From positions 2,131,501 through 2,195,500 of the forward strand of contig NZ_JAUSXS010000001.1 in NCBI RefSeq assembly GCF_030816195.1: 64,000 nucleotides of DNA, read 5' to 3'. A program made the translations under genes and the position numbers. Below are positions 49,917 through 60,076 of this stretch, one piece after another; position 1 is the stretch's first letter, and each line of letters begins with the position of its first letter. The notes under the pieces are model-generated. The model was not told where the DNA came from, did no database searches, and saw nothing but the letters and a program-made list of their open reading frames with translations. This DNA comes from Pseudomonas sp. W4I3. Lineage in GTDB: Bacteria > Pseudomonadota > Gammaproteobacteria > Pseudomonadales > Pseudomonadaceae.

Positions 49917-51104
49917 TCAGCGGATATGTGTCGCGTAATGCTGCGGATTAAAGCGTGTGACCATCAGCAGCATGACCACCACCACTGCCGCCAATGACCA
50001 CCAGGCCCATTCGAAGCTGCCCAACCCGTCGCGAATCATCCCGGCAACCAGCGGCGAGAGCCCGGCGATCAGGTAGCCGATGCCCTGCACGAACGCGGTG
50101 AGGCCACCGGCACGGCGCGGGTTGTCGAGGTGGTCCAGGGACAGGATCAAGCTCATCGGAAACAGGCCGCCGATACCCAGGCCGAGCAGGCACGGCCACA
50201 GCAGGCTGACGTGCTGCGGGCTGAGGATCAGGCCGCAGAAGCCGAGGATGATCAGCACCAGCAATACCGCGAACACGCCGCGTTTATCCCGGCGGCGGTT
50301 GGCGATGGCGGGGGTTGCAAGGCCCGAGACGACCTCCATGGCGGTGAGCAAACCCAAGAGCAAGCCGGCCTGCTGTTCACTCCAGCCCTGCTCGACGTAA
50401 TACGGCGCCAGCCACGCCAGCACACAGGTGTAGCACGCCGTGCCGAAGCCAAAAAACAGGGCCAGCAGCCAGGCCCGGCGATTGCCAAAAAAAGACCCCT
50501 GCGGGCCGCTGTCGACCTGCGGCAAGGGCGGTAGCGCCGAGAGCTGGGCGTACCAGACCGCCATCGCCAGCAACGCCAGCCCTGACCATATCGCCAGGCC
50601 GATGCGCCAACTGCCGGTGTGCACTTGCACAAACGGCGAAAACGACGCGGCCAGTGCGGCGCCGCCCATGATCGCCGTGACATACAAACCCATGAACAAC
50701 GAGACGTTATCGCCAAAGCGCGACTTGATCAGTGCCGGCATCAACGCCTGGATCAGCGCGATCCCTACGCCTGCCGCGATGGCACTGACGATCAACTCCA
50801 GCGCCGAATCCAGCCACAACCGCGACAGTGTCGCCGCCCCAATCACCAGCAGCGACACCACGATACTGCGGTGCTCGCCAATGCGCCTGGCCAGGCCCAT
50901 GCCAAAGAACATCGCCAGGCCCATCCCCATCACCGGCAACATGGTCAGCAAGGCCGCGCTGCTGAAACTCAGCGGCACATCCGTGCGAATCGACGACAAC
51001 AACGGACCCACAGCCGCCATTGACGGGCGCAGGTTAAGGGCGACCAGCACCACACTGATCATCAGCCACACGGCGGTGGTGGGTTTTGCGTGAAGGTTTT
51101 CCAT
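49917..51104 (-). CDS. CynX/NimT family MFS transporter
   Basis: 395 residues with 12 membrane helices. LVALNLRPSMAAVGPLLSSIRTDVPLSFSSAALLTMLPV is the hallmark of the cyanate permease (CynX)/2-nitroimidazole transporter branch. The ATG at 51104 (MENLHAKPTT) is used; a start at 51125 is possible. The window also encodes cyanase, but 9 kb away in a different operon, so cyanate is only one candidate substrate. Confidence 0.88.
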   Translation of the reverse strand: MENLHAKPTTAVWLMISVVLVALNLRPSMAAVGPLLSSIRTDVPLSFSSAALLTMLPVMGMGLAMFFGMGLARRIGEHRSIVVSLLVIGAATLSRLWLDSALELIVSAIAAGVGIALIQALMPALIKSRFGDNVSLFMGLYVTAIMGGAALAASFSPFVQVHTGSWRIGLAIWSGLALLAMAVWYAQLSALPPLPQVDSGPQGSFFGNRRAWLLALFFGFGTACYTCVLAWLAPYYVEQGWSEQQAGLLLGLLTAMEVVSGLATPAIANRRRDKRGVFAVLLVLIILGFCGLILSPQHVSLLWPCLLGLGIGGLFPMSLILSLDHLDNPRRAGGLTAFVQGIGYLIAGLSPLVAGMIRDGLGSFEWAWWSLAAVVVVMLLMVTRFNPQHYATHIR

Positions 51105-51290
51105 GGGCCTGCCTTGAATGAACAAGCGTGAATCAGGCCACGGGCGCAGCGGTGGAGCAAATCAGAAAGTCGCAGACGCTATTGAAAAATTGCGGCCAGC
51201 TGAGCGTCGCTTATAGAGGGGGGAACGTCCAACTTTATGGGGTCAGTTCAGAGCGTGGGAACGATCAAATAAAAAGTGGGCACAGTCAAA

Positions 51291-51774
51291 TGTGGGAGGG
51301 GGCTTGCTCCCGATGGCGGCCTTACAGCCGACCATGGTGTTGGATCAGAGCGAGTACATATCCGTTGCTGCGGTAACGGCGGCTTAGGGTTCCGCCCTTA
51401 CGGCGGGTCACTTTTGGAAAAGAGCCCCAAAAGTAACCAAAAGGGCTCTTGCCCCACCACTCGGCACCTCGCTCACGCTCGGTGTGCCCATAATCCGACA
51501 TTGATTTGGAGGGCCGCCGCCACGCGCCATCCATGGCGCGGGGCGGCTAAACCGGCATCCCTGCCGGTTCACCCCCCAAATCACTGTCGAATTCCGGCCA
51601 GCGTGGTTTAACGGGGCGCCAAAGATCAAGAGCAAGATCAAGAGCGGCTCGCTTCGCATCGTGGTTACTGTAGGCTGCTACAAAGTTGTGTAGATACCTA
51701 TGCCCCGATGAGGGAGTGCCTGCTTATGCATTTCTCACTGAACCACCGCTATCGGGAGCAAGCCCCCTCCCACA
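51291..51774. repeat. REP inverted pair enclosing a long dispersed repeat
   Basis: TGTGGGAGGGGGCTTGCTCC (51291) and GGAGCAAGCCCCCTCCCACA (51755) are exact reverse complements about 480 bp apart. Between them lies the long repeat shared with 58498-58665. This is the third example in the window of REP arms flanking other repeat material. Confidence 0.85.
51351..51519 (+). repeat. Long dispersed intergenic repeat, copy A
   Basis: About 165 bp, running from GTACATATCCGTTGCTGCGG through GCGGGTCACTTTTGGAAAAG and AACCAAAAGGGCTCTTGCCC to TCCGACATTGATTTGGAGGG. It matches the reverse complement of 58498-58665 with only a few differences. Sequences of this kind recur in P. fluorescens-group intergenic regions (compare the R178/R200 families of SBW25). 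It is non-coding. Confidence 0.88.
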
Positions 51775-51791
51775 ATTTTTACCCGGTTGTG

Positions 51792-52406
51792 TCAGTAGCC
51801 TACGGTGAAGCGCTTGCGCGAGTGCTCGGGTGTTTCCACTTCATCGAGCATGGCAATGGCGTAGTCGGCAAAACTGATCGAGCTGTTACCGTCACTGCTG
51901 ACCAGCAGATCATCCTCGCCCAGGCGGAATTTACCCGTGCGCTCGGTGCCATCGAACAGCGCCGACGGCGACAGGAAGGTCCAGTCCAGTTCCTGCTCCT
52001 GACGCAGCGCGTCGAGAAACGCAGCCCCTGCACTGGCTTCAGCTTTGTACTCGGCCGGGAAGCCCGGGCTGTCGATCACGCGGCTGCCGTCCGGCAGCAG
52101 CAGCGAACCCGCGCCACCCACTACCAGCAGGCGTTTGACTCCGGCCTTCTTCACCGGGCCGATCACGGCACTGGCGGGCAAAGTGGCAAAGTGCGCCGCA
52201 CTGATCACCACATCGCTGCCGCTGATGGCCTGTTGCAAGGCGTCGGCATCCAGGGCATCGACTTGCCTGGCGGTGACGCCAGGGCGTACGGCCAGCTTGT
52301 CGGTATGGCGTGCGATGGCGGTGACGGTATGCCCACGGCGCAGCGCTTCTTCCAGCAGTTGGCTACCGGCACGGCCGGTGGCACCAATAATTGCGATCTT
52401 GCTCAT
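51792..52406 (-). CDS. NAD(P)-binding Rossmann protein (YwnB-like)
   Basis: 204 residues with GATGRAGSQLLEEALRRGHTVTAIAR at the start and LLVVGGAGSLLLPDG near residue 92, the NAD(P)H-binding (NmrA/YwnB-like) group. It is probably a small reductase or redox sensor. It follows the MBL-fold gene on the same strand by 34 bp, so the pair is likely transcribed together under the divergent LysR at 53413. Confidence 0.85.
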   Translation of the reverse strand: MSKIAIIGATGRAGSQLLEEALRRGHTVTAIARHTDKLAVRPGVTARQVDALDADALQQAISGSDVVISAAHFATLPASAVIGPVKKAGVKRLLVVGGAGSLLLPDGSRVIDSPGFPAEYKAEASAGAAFLDALRQEQELDWTFLSPSALFDGTERTGKFRLGEDDLLVSSDGNSSISFADYAIAMLDEVETPEHSRKRFTVGY

Positions 52407-52440
52407 GAGGTTCTCCAGTCAGGTCAGGGTTTAAAACCAA

Positions 52441-53307
52441 TCACCACTTCATTTCGCCCTTGGCGACTTTGGCGCTCAGTTCCAGCGAGCTCTCGTCGGC
52501 GAGGGTCGGGTAACGTTTTTTCATGGCCGCGATCAGGGCGGCGGAATCCTTGGCCTTGGCGGTTTCGATGTCGAAGGCCTTGATGTAGTCGGCGGTAAAT
52601 TTGACCGAAGCGGGCGACGGCGTGCCCAGGTAGTGGCCCGGAATCACGGTTGCAGGCTTCAGGTCTTCAATGCGTTGCAGGGTGGCCAGCCAATCCTGAT
52701 GGGACTGCGCGGTCTGGGTGTCGGCCATCCACAGGTGAATGTTCTGCGCGACCACTACACCACCGACCACGGCCTTGATCGACGGAATCCACACGAAGCT
52801 GCGGTCCGGCTGCGGGCCGTCCAGGCCGATGACTTCCAGTTGCTGCCCTTCCAGCGTCAGGCTGTGGCCTTGGAGTACTTGCGGTACGAGGGTCTTGGCC
52901 GGTTTGTCGGCGCCCATTTTCGGGCCCCAGAACGCCAGCTTGTCGGCGACGGTGGCGTTGATATGGTCGACCACCGCTTGGGGTGCCAGTACGTTAGCGT
53001 CGGGGAAGGCGGTGGTGAGAGTGTCGAGGCCGAAGTAGTAGTCCGGGTCGCCATGGCTGATGTAGATGGTGGTCAGGTGCTTGCCACTGGCGCGGATTTT
53101 CTGCACCAGTTGCTCGGCCTGGCCCTTGCCGAATTGAGCGTCTACCAGGATCGCGTCCTTGGCGCCGCTGACCAGCACCGAACTGACCGGGAAAATCGCC
53201 GCTTCGCCCGGGTTGTACACGTCGAGCTTCAAGTCCGCCGCCATCGTGCTGGCGGCGAAGGCCAGGGCAGCCGTAGCCAGGGTCAGGCGTTTAACAGTCG
53301 AAAACAT
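52441..53307 (-). CDS. Exported MBL-fold metallohydrolase
   Basis: 288 residues from the ATG at 53307. Signal peptide at 1-22 (AASTMA|ADL). The metallo-beta-lactamase core has YISHGDPDYYFG in place of the usual HxHxDH, so only part of the first metal motif is present, while PGHYLG retains a later His. This suggests altered or single-metal binding; related exported proteins are annotated as lactonase or beta-lactamase-like. Divergent from the LysR gene at 53413. Confidence 0.82.
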   Translation of the reverse strand: MFSTVKRLTLATAALAFAASTMAADLKLDVYNPGEAAIFPVSSVLVSGAKDAILVDAQFGKGQAEQLVQKIRASGKHLTTIYISHGDPDYYFGLDTLTTAFPDANVLAPQAVVDHINATVADKLAFWGPKMGADKPAKTLVPQVLQGHSLTLEGQQLEVIGLDGPQPDRSFVWIPSIKAVVGGVVVAQNIHLWMADTQTAQSHQDWLATLQRIEDLKPATVIPGHYLGTPSPASVKFTADYIKAFDIETAKAKDSAALIAAMKKRYPTLADESSLELSAKVAKGEMKW

Positions 53308-53412
53308 GGGGCAGCTCCTGCCATCGGTAAGGGATGCACAGAGCTTAGTTGCATAAAACACCACAAAAAATGCGATGCTGGGACATAGTTTGTTTCTGAA
53401 ACCGGGCAAATC

Positions 53413-54318
53413 ATGGATCGTCTTCAAGCAATGCGCGTGTTTGTCACCGTGGTGGACCTGGGCAGTCAATCCGCCGCCGCCGATCATCTGGACCTTTCGC
53501 GGCCGGTGGTCTCGCGCTATCTGGCCGAACTGGAAGATTGGGTCGGCGCGCGCCTGCTGCACCGCACCACGCGCAAGCTCAGCCTGACCGCCGCCGGCAG
53601 TGAAACCCTGCCACGTTGTCGGCAATTGCTTGAATTGAGCGCGGATATGCAGGCCGCCGTCAGCGAGCCCGATGACGCCCCTCGGGGCCTGTTGCGCCTG
53701 AGTGTCAGCACCTCCTTCGGTCAGGCGCAGCTGGGCGCTGCGATTGCCGAGTACGTCAAACGCTACCCGTTGGTGACGGTCGATCTGCAGATGCTTGATC
53801 GCACGGTGAACCTGGTGGATGAGCGCATCGACCTGGCGATCCGCACCAGCAATGACCTGGATCCTAATTTGATCGCCCGACGCCTGACGGTGTGTCGCTC
53901 GGTGGTCTGCGCCACGCCGGCTTATCTGCTGGAGCATCCGGCGCCGCAGAAAGTCGAAGACCTGGCCCGGCACAACTGCCTGACTCATTCCTACTTCGGC
54001 AAGAGCCTGTGGCATTTCGAGGAAAACGGCGAGCACGTGTCGGTGCCGGTGCACGGCAACATCACCGCCAACGAGGCCAGTACTTTATTGCGGATAACCC
54101 TGGCTGGGGCAGGGGTGGCGATGCTCCCCAGCTATCAGGCCGGCGACTTGATCCGCAGCGGCGAGTTGGTGCGCCTGCTGCCTGACGCCGAGCCACGGCA
54201 GATGAATATTTACGCGGTATACGCCTCGCGCAAGCACATGCCCTCGGCGTTGCGCAGCCTGCTGGATTTCCTGGTGCTGCGGTTTCCAGAGGCGCCTGTG
54301 TGGGACGTCGGTCTATAG
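53413..54318 (+). CDS. LysR family transcriptional regulator
   Basis: 301 residues; HTH at about 5-62 (GSQSAAADHLDLSRPVVSRYLAELE, LLHRTTRKLSLT), the common short-effector subclass. Divergent from the MBL hydrolase/Rossmann-protein pair with a 105-bp intergenic region, so those genes are its likely target. Confidence 0.92.
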   Translation: MDRLQAMRVFVTVVDLGSQSAAADHLDLSRPVVSRYLAELEDWVGARLLHRTTRKLSLTAAGSETLPRCRQLLELSADMQAAVSEPDDAPRGLLRLSVSTSFGQAQLGAAIAEYVKRYPLVTVDLQMLDRTVNLVDERIDLAIRTSNDLDPNLIARRLTVCRSVVCATPAYLLEHPAPQKVEDLARHNCLTHSYFGKSLWHFEENGEHVSVPVHGNITANEASTLLRITLAGAGVAMLPSYQAGDLIRSGELVRLLPDAEPRQMNIYAVYASRKHMPSALRSLLDFLVLRFPEAPVWDVGL

Positions 54319-54414
54319 GGATATAAACGCGCTGAATGGCCTGCGATCATGGCAACTTGCCCTGAGTGACCTATGCTTTAAACAGCACCGTGTAGATCCG
54401 CCAGGAGGTGTGCC

Positions 54415-54591
54415 ATGAGCATCAAGACCAGAAAGTACCTGATGATTGTCAGCCTGTGCGCATTAGCCAGCGCACTGTACGGGACGGCTGCCTACCGGGT
54501 GGAACAGACCCGCATGCAGCCAACCTTTGCGATCAGTTGCCATCAGGACCTGTGCCTGCCCCGCAGCGGCAGTTTCAGCGCGTTGCGTTGA
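54415..54591 (+). CDS. 58-residue membrane-anchored protein
   Basis: ATG at 54415 with a strong CCAGGAGGTGTGCC ribosome-binding site, TGA at 54589. A single hydrophobic segment (about residues 8-26, KYLMIVSLCALASALYGTAA) is followed by a short outside-facing tail with two cysteines (SCHQDLCLP). It may be a membrane anchor or uncleaved signal, with a possible disulfide. No family recognised. It lies between a LysR gene and pobR. Confidence 0.65.
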   Translation: MSIKTRKYLMIVSLCALASALYGTAAYRVEQTRMQPTFAISCHQDLCLPRSGSFSALR

Positions 54592-54629
54592 TCAATAAGC
54601 TGATTGATTGAAGTTCCCGTGGGAGCGCT

Positions 54630-55502
54630 TTACGCCTGGTCAGCCTTTAGCTGCTCGCGAAACGCCTTCGGTGAAAACCCCACCCTGCGGCGGAACAGTC
54701 GCGAAAAGTTGGTGGGGTCGGAAAACCCCAGCACTTCCGACATTTCATTGATCGTCATGCTGGTGTAGGTCAGCAGGCGCTTGGCCTCCAGCAACTGGCG
54801 GTCATGCATGATCTGCAAGGCTGGCTGCCCACCCAATTCCCGACACGTGCCATTGAGGTGTGAGACCGAGATACCCAGTTTGTGGGCCAGGTCTTCAATT
54901 TTGGGGTGTTCGCGATAATGCTGTTCGACCAACTGGGTGAAACGCCGGAAATATTCACGGCTACGTGGCGCCCTGGGGTGGCGGCGCTGGATCGCCTGGC
55001 GGCTGACCCATACCAGCAGCACACTGACCAGCGCGTGCATCATCATGTCCCGTGCCGGTTGTTCGTCGGCGTATTCATCCTGCAAGCGGGTGAACAGGTT
55101 ATTGAGGTAGTCGCTGTCCTTGCCCGCCGGGTAGTTGCCGAGGGTGTGCAGGCCATCGACCGTGCTGCCCAGTTGCGCCTGCAAGTGGCTGACCAAGGGC
55201 GCCGACAGCGTTACCACGTAACCTTCGACATCTTCGGAAAAGCGAAATCCATGCACACACAACGGCGGCAGCACCTGCAGGCTCGCTTCGTTGAGCGTGG
55301 TGCGCTGGCCTTCGATTTCCAGGTGTGCCTGGCCTTTGTGCACGTAGAGCAACTGGCACAGGTCCGCGTGCCGGTGGGGTTGGATCTCCCACTGGTATTC
55401 CCGACTGCGCCGGGAAATGGTTTCGCAGTGCAACAAATCGGGGGTTGGCCACTGTTGGCTTTCCCCGTAAAGCTTGAAGACCGGAATCGCGGTGTTGGTC
55501 AT
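54630..55502 (-). CDS. pobR: AraC family regulator of pobA
   Basis: 290 residues. An N-terminal cupin-like sensing domain (about 30-110, QPHRHADLCQLLYVHKGQAHLEIEG) is followed by two AraC HTH motifs (about 185-285: LAHKLGISVSHLNGTCRELGGQPALQIMHDR and EVLGFSDPTNFSRLFRRRVGFSPKAFRE). Divergent from pobA across 180 bp, it matches the AraC-type PobR/PobC activators that respond to 4-hydroxybenzoate. Confidence 0.9.
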   Translation of the reverse strand: MTNTAIPVFKLYGESQQWPTPDLLHCETISRRSREYQWEIQPHRHADLCQLLYVHKGQAHLEIEGQRTTLNEASLQVLPPLCVHGFRFSEDVEGYVVTLSAPLVSHLQAQLGSTVDGLHTLGNYPAGKDSDYLNNLFTRLQDEYADEQPARDMMMHALVSVLLVWVSRQAIQRRHPRAPRSREYFRRFTQLVEQHYREHPKIEDLAHKLGISVSHLNGTCRELGGQPALQIMHDRQLLEAKRLLTYTSMTINEMSEVLGFSDPTNFSRLFRRRVGFSPKAFREQLKADQA

Positions 55503-55661
55503 GGTTTCAATCCGATACTCAGGATAGTGGTTCGGTAATCGCCCCGATTGGCAAAAAGCGCAGGCTTTTAAGCAGTTTTCACCTTCTTATGCTGCTCGCT
55601 CAAGTGAAAAATGTCAGCCACACGTCCAATGACAACTCTTTCACTCGTTCGGTTCGGGTGA

Positions 55662-56876
<1,215 letters not shown>

Positions 56877-56942
56877 CCTGCTATCGTATTGAGCATTCCC
56901 GCAGGCTGCCATGGCCTGCGGGCCCTGCTCGAAGGTTCTGCC

Positions 56943-58463
56943 GTGACCCATCTCAATCAGCCCGCTCCAACCGTTCCCGCCGTGCGCAGCATTCTCGCCG
57001 CACTGATGTTGGCCATCTTTCTCGGTGCGCTGGACCAGACCATCGTTGCCGTGTCGATGCCGGCCATTTCCGCGCAGTTTCATGACGTCCACCTGTTGGC
57101 CTGGGTGATCTCCGGCTACATGGTGGCGATGACGGTGGCGGTGCCGATCTACGGCAAGCTCGGCGACCTGTATGGGCGTCGGCCGATGATGTTGATCGGC
57201 ATGGGCGTGTTCACCGTCGCCTCGCTGTTCTGTGGCGTGGCGCAAAGCATGGAACAACTGGTGCTGGCGCGGATTATCCAGGGCATCGGTGCCGGCGGGA
57301 TGGTCTCGGTGAGCCAGGCGATCATCGGCGACATCATCCCACCCCGTGAACGCGGGCGTTATCAGGGGTATTTCAGCAGCATGTACGCGGTGGCCAGCGT
57401 CGCCGGGCCGGTATTGGGCGGTTACATGACCCAGTACCTGTCCTGGCGCTGGGTGTTCCTGATCAACCTGCCGTTGGGCGCGGTCGCCTGGTATGTGGCC
57501 CACCGCACCCTCGTGGGACTGCCGGTGCCACAACGCAAGCCGATCATCGATTACCTCGGCACCGTGCTGATGATCATCGGCTTGACCGCCTTGTTGCTCG
57601 GCATCACCCAAATCGGCCAGGGCCATGCCTGGCATGACGACCAGGTGCTCGGGCTGCTGGCCTGTGCGCTGTTGGCGTTGAGCGTGTTCGTATGGCATGA
57701 ACGCCGCACACGCGAGCCTTTGTTGCCAATGCACCTGTTCGTCAACCGCAGCGCGGTGTTGTGCTGGTGCACGATTTTCATCACCAGCTTCCAGGCAATT
57801 TCCCTGACGGTGCTGATGCCGTTGCGTTACCAGACCGTGACCGGCGCCGGGGCTGACAGCGCGGCCCTGCACTTGCTGCCTTTGGCGATGGGGTTGCCGA
57901 TGGGGGCCTATTTCGCTGGGCGTATGACTTCCGTGACTGGCCGCTATAAACCGATGATTCTCAGTGGTGCTGTGTTGAGTCCGTTGGCGATTCTTGGCAT
58001 GGCCTACTGTGCGCCCGAGGCAGTGGGGCTCACGTCGTTGTTTATGCTGTTGTGCGGAATTGCGGCGGGCATGCAGTTTCCGACGTCGTTGGTGGGGACG
58101 CAGAACTCGGTGGAACAGCGTGATATTGGCGTGGCTACCAGCACGACGAACCTGTTTCGCTCCCTGGGTGGTGCGGTGGGGGTGGCGTGTATGTCGGCGT
58201 TGCTGCTGGCGCTGCTGCAGGATGTGAGTTTTGCCCATTTCGCCAACGGGGCGCTGATGGGGGAGGGAGGCTCGGGCAATGCGTTGCTTGATGGGCTCAA
58301 TGCTGCGCCTGGGGTGGCGCGGGATGCGTTGCGGGGGGAGTTGGCGGTGACGTTTCGGCATTTGCTGATGGTGAGTGCGGGGGTGTCGTTGTTTGGGTTG
58401 GCGGCGGCGGTTGCGATGCCGGATCGGGTGTTGCGGGGGCGTGAGGATAAGGTTGATCGGTGA
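56943..58463 (+). CDS. MFS drug transporter, DHA2 (EmrB/QacA) family
   Basis: 506 residues from a GTG at 56943 with GAAGG upstream. Fourteen membrane helices; LGALDQTIVAVSMPAISAQF (motif D1), LGDLYGRRPMMLIGM (motif A) and GIGAGGMVSVSQAIIGDIIPPRERGRYQG are DHA2 marks. It exports drugs or aromatic acids with protons and may relieve 4-hydroxybenzoate stress given its place after pobA. A CCCGCAGGC/GCCTGCGGG hairpin without a T run lies between them (56898-56922). Confidence 0.9.
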   Translation: MTHLNQPAPTVPAVRSILAALMLAIFLGALDQTIVAVSMPAISAQFHDVHLLAWVISGYMVAMTVAVPIYGKLGDLYGRRPMMLIGMGVFTVASLFCGVAQSMEQLVLARIIQGIGAGGMVSVSQAIIGDIIPPRERGRYQGYFSSMYAVASVAGPVLGGYMTQYLSWRWVFLINLPLGAVAWYVAHRTLVGLPVPQRKPIIDYLGTVLMIIGLTALLLGITQIGQGHAWHDDQVLGLLACALLALSVFVWHERRTREPLLPMHLFVNRSAVLCWCTIFITSFQAISLTVLMPLRYQTVTGAGADSAALHLLPLAMGLPMGAYFAGRMTSVTGRYKPMILSGAVLSPLAILGMAYCAPEAVGLTSLFMLLCGIAAGMQFPTSLVGTQNSVEQRDIGVATSTTNLFRSLGGAVGVACMSALLLALLQDVSFAHFANGALMGEGGSGNALLDGLNAAPGVARDALRGELAVTFRHLLMVSAGVSLFGLAAAVAMPDRVLRGREDKVDR

Positions 58464-58472
58464 CTGGGGATT

Positions 58473-58664
58473 GGGTACATATCCGTTATTTAGGTCATGG
58501 CGGCCCCCCAAATCACTGTCGGATTACGGGCACACCGAGCCTGAGCGAGGTGCCGAGTGGTGGGGCAAGAGCCCTTTTGGTTACTTTTGGGGCTCTTTTC
58601 CAAAAGTGACCCGCCGTAAGGGCGGAACCCAAAGCCGCCGTTACCGCAGAACTGGATATGTACC
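58473..58664 (-). repeat. Long dispersed intergenic repeat, copy B (inverted)
   Basis: 58498-58664 is the reverse complement of copy A at 51351-51519. Copy B is also bounded by GGGTACATATCC (58473) and its exact reverse complement GGATATGTACCC (58653), giving a 192-bp unit with 12-bp inverted ends. That resembles a non-autonomous mobile element. It lies between the DHA2 exporter and the convergent double-Cache gene. Confidence 0.85.
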
Positions 58665-58683
58665 CGGTCAACCCCACTCCCCA

Positions 58684-59523
58684 TCAGGGACTGTAATACC
58701 CCACCGCCACCATCAAACGCCCCGTCTTACGCAAATAAGCATGCTTATTCTCAACCTTCCCCGTCACCGGATTCTTCCACCGATATTTGTACTCCCCCTG
58801 ATCCTGCTCGCTCATCAGCTGAAGAATCGGCTCCCCCACAGGCTTGCCATCCGGGTCCTTGACCTTGGCAAAATCCGTATTGATCAAACGCAAGTTCGTG
58901 CCATGCGCCACATAGCGCCGCGTCTCCAGGTCCACCACAAACACATAGAGATCATCCTGCAGAAACCCTCCCCGCAATGAGTTGATCGCCTTGAGCGTAC
59001 CCGCTTCATCCTTCACCAGCGCGTTCACCGCCTTGTTACGCAGCGCCCGCGCCTGTTCCGGCGTGGCCCGCGGCAGGTAATAACCGACCGCCAGGATGCG
59101 CTCGCCCACCCGCTGGTAAAACACGTGCTTGTTTTCGACCTTGCCGTCATTCCAGTTCTGCCAGCGATAATCGGCTTGCTGGATACCCTGGCCTTCCGGC
59201 GCGCTGATGGCTTGTTTGAACGAGGCTTGCAGATCAGGCCCGAGTACCTCGGACACGTCGCGACCGATCAACGCCGAAGAGGGGCCGCCGCTGGCCAGCA
59301 GCACGCCTTTTGTGTCGACCACGAAGACGTAGCGGTCCTGGTCGATGAATTCACCCTGGCGGCTGAACGCGGCCAGCGCCTTGTCGCCATTGCTCTGGTA
59401 GTACGCCAGGGCTTTTTCCAGCAACGCCTTGGCCGCTTGAGCGTCTGCATCCTGGGCCGTAACGGCGTGCACCTGGCTACCGCACAACAGCAGCAGCCAG
59501 GTGAGTCGCAGCAGTGTCTTCAT
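58684..59523 (-). CDS. Secreted protein with two tandem single-Cache-like domains
   Basis: 279 residues. Signal peptide at 1-20 (GSQVHA|VTA), then two similar domains: residues about 30-150 (RYVFVVDTKGVLLASGG ... GKVENKHVFYQRVGERILAVGYY) and about 165-279 (LYVFVVDLETRRYVAHG ... GKVENKHAYLRKTGRLMVAVGYY). Each has the sCache_2 pattern usually found outside the membrane in chemoreceptors and kinases. Here there is no membrane helix or output domain, so it is probably a free periplasmic ligand-binding protein. Upstream of it on the minus strand is cynS. Confidence 0.85.
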   Translation of the reverse strand: MKTLLRLTWLLLLCGSQVHAVTAQDADAQAAKALLEKALAYYQSNGDKALAAFSRQGEFIDQDRYVFVVDTKGVLLASGGPSSALIGRDVSEVLGPDLQASFKQAISAPEGQGIQQADYRWQNWNDGKVENKHVFYQRVGERILAVGYYLPRATPEQARALRNKAVNALVKDEAGTLKAINSLRGGFLQDDLYVFVVDLETRRYVAHGTNLRLINTDFAKVKDPDGKPVGEPILQLMSEQDQGEYKYRWKNPVTGKVENKHAYLRKTGRLMVAVGYYSP

Positions 59524-59578
59524 TTACCCGTCCCTCGCGCTTGTTGGAATCACAAGAGCGTAGACGGTCAATCAGTGA

Positions 59579-60049
59579 TCAGAAGGGTTTGGTTGGCAGG
59601 TATTTGCCGTCCAGGGTGATCACTGCGCGGGAGCCGCCGTCCGGGTCCTCGACTTTCTTGATGTCCAGCTTGAAATTGATCGCGCTGATGATGCCGTCGC
59701 CAAACTGCTCATGCACCAACGCCTTGAGGGTGGTGCCGTAGACCTGCAGCATTTCATAGAAACGGTACATCGTCGGGTCAGTCGGCACGCCGCCGGGGAA
59801 GCTGCCGCGCAGGGGTACGCTTTGCAGCAGGCGGCTGGCATCCTGGTCCAGGCCGAGCTTTTCGCACACGATGTCGGCGGCGTCCTTGGGCAGCGGGTGC
59901 TGGCCGAGCAGGGCGGCAGTGACGAACGCCAGGCTAAGGCCGGTGCCGTCGGCGAGGTCTTGCCAGGACAGGTCCTTGCGCGCCTTGAGGTCGATAACGG
60001 TGTCGGCCAGGGCCAGGCGTGGGGTTTGGGAAAAGTTGGATTGCAGCAT
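59579..60049 (-). CDS. cynS: Cyanate hydratase (cyanase)
   Basis: 156 residues. The catalytic residues fall at the E. coli positions: R96 and E99 in MYRFYEM and S122 in [12 protein letters not shown]. The N-terminal HTH-like domain ([23 protein letters not shown]) is present. The decamer converts cyanate and bicarbonate to CO2 and ammonia (via carbamate). It lies 27 bp after cynT, which replenishes bicarbonate. Confidence 0.97.
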   Translation of the reverse strand: MLQSNFSQTPRLALADTVIDLKARKDLSWQDLADGTGLSLAFVTAALLGQHPLPKDAADIVCEKLGLDQDASRLLQSVPLRGSFPGGVPTDPTMYRFYEMLQVYGTTLKALVHEQFGDGIISAINFKLDIKKVEDPDGGSRAVITLDGKYLPTKPF

Positions 60050-60076
60050 GGTGATGTCCTCTGGGTTGAATAGGGT

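Larger units (their letters stand above)
51105..51791. other. 687-bp intergenic region made of dispersed repeats
   Basis: No convincing gene. It contains REP arms at 51291 and 51751, a long dispersed repeat at 51351-51519, and the palindromes CGCGCCATCCATGGCGCG (51532-51549 area) and ACCGGCATCCCTGCCGGT (51551-51570 area). Short open frames across it are read through repeat sequence and are not called. Confidence 0.7.

Noticed and set aside
56898..56922. Hairpin between pobA and the DHA2 exporter as a terminator
   Set aside because: Good stem but no T run follows; it could be an mRNA processing or attenuation site but is not called.
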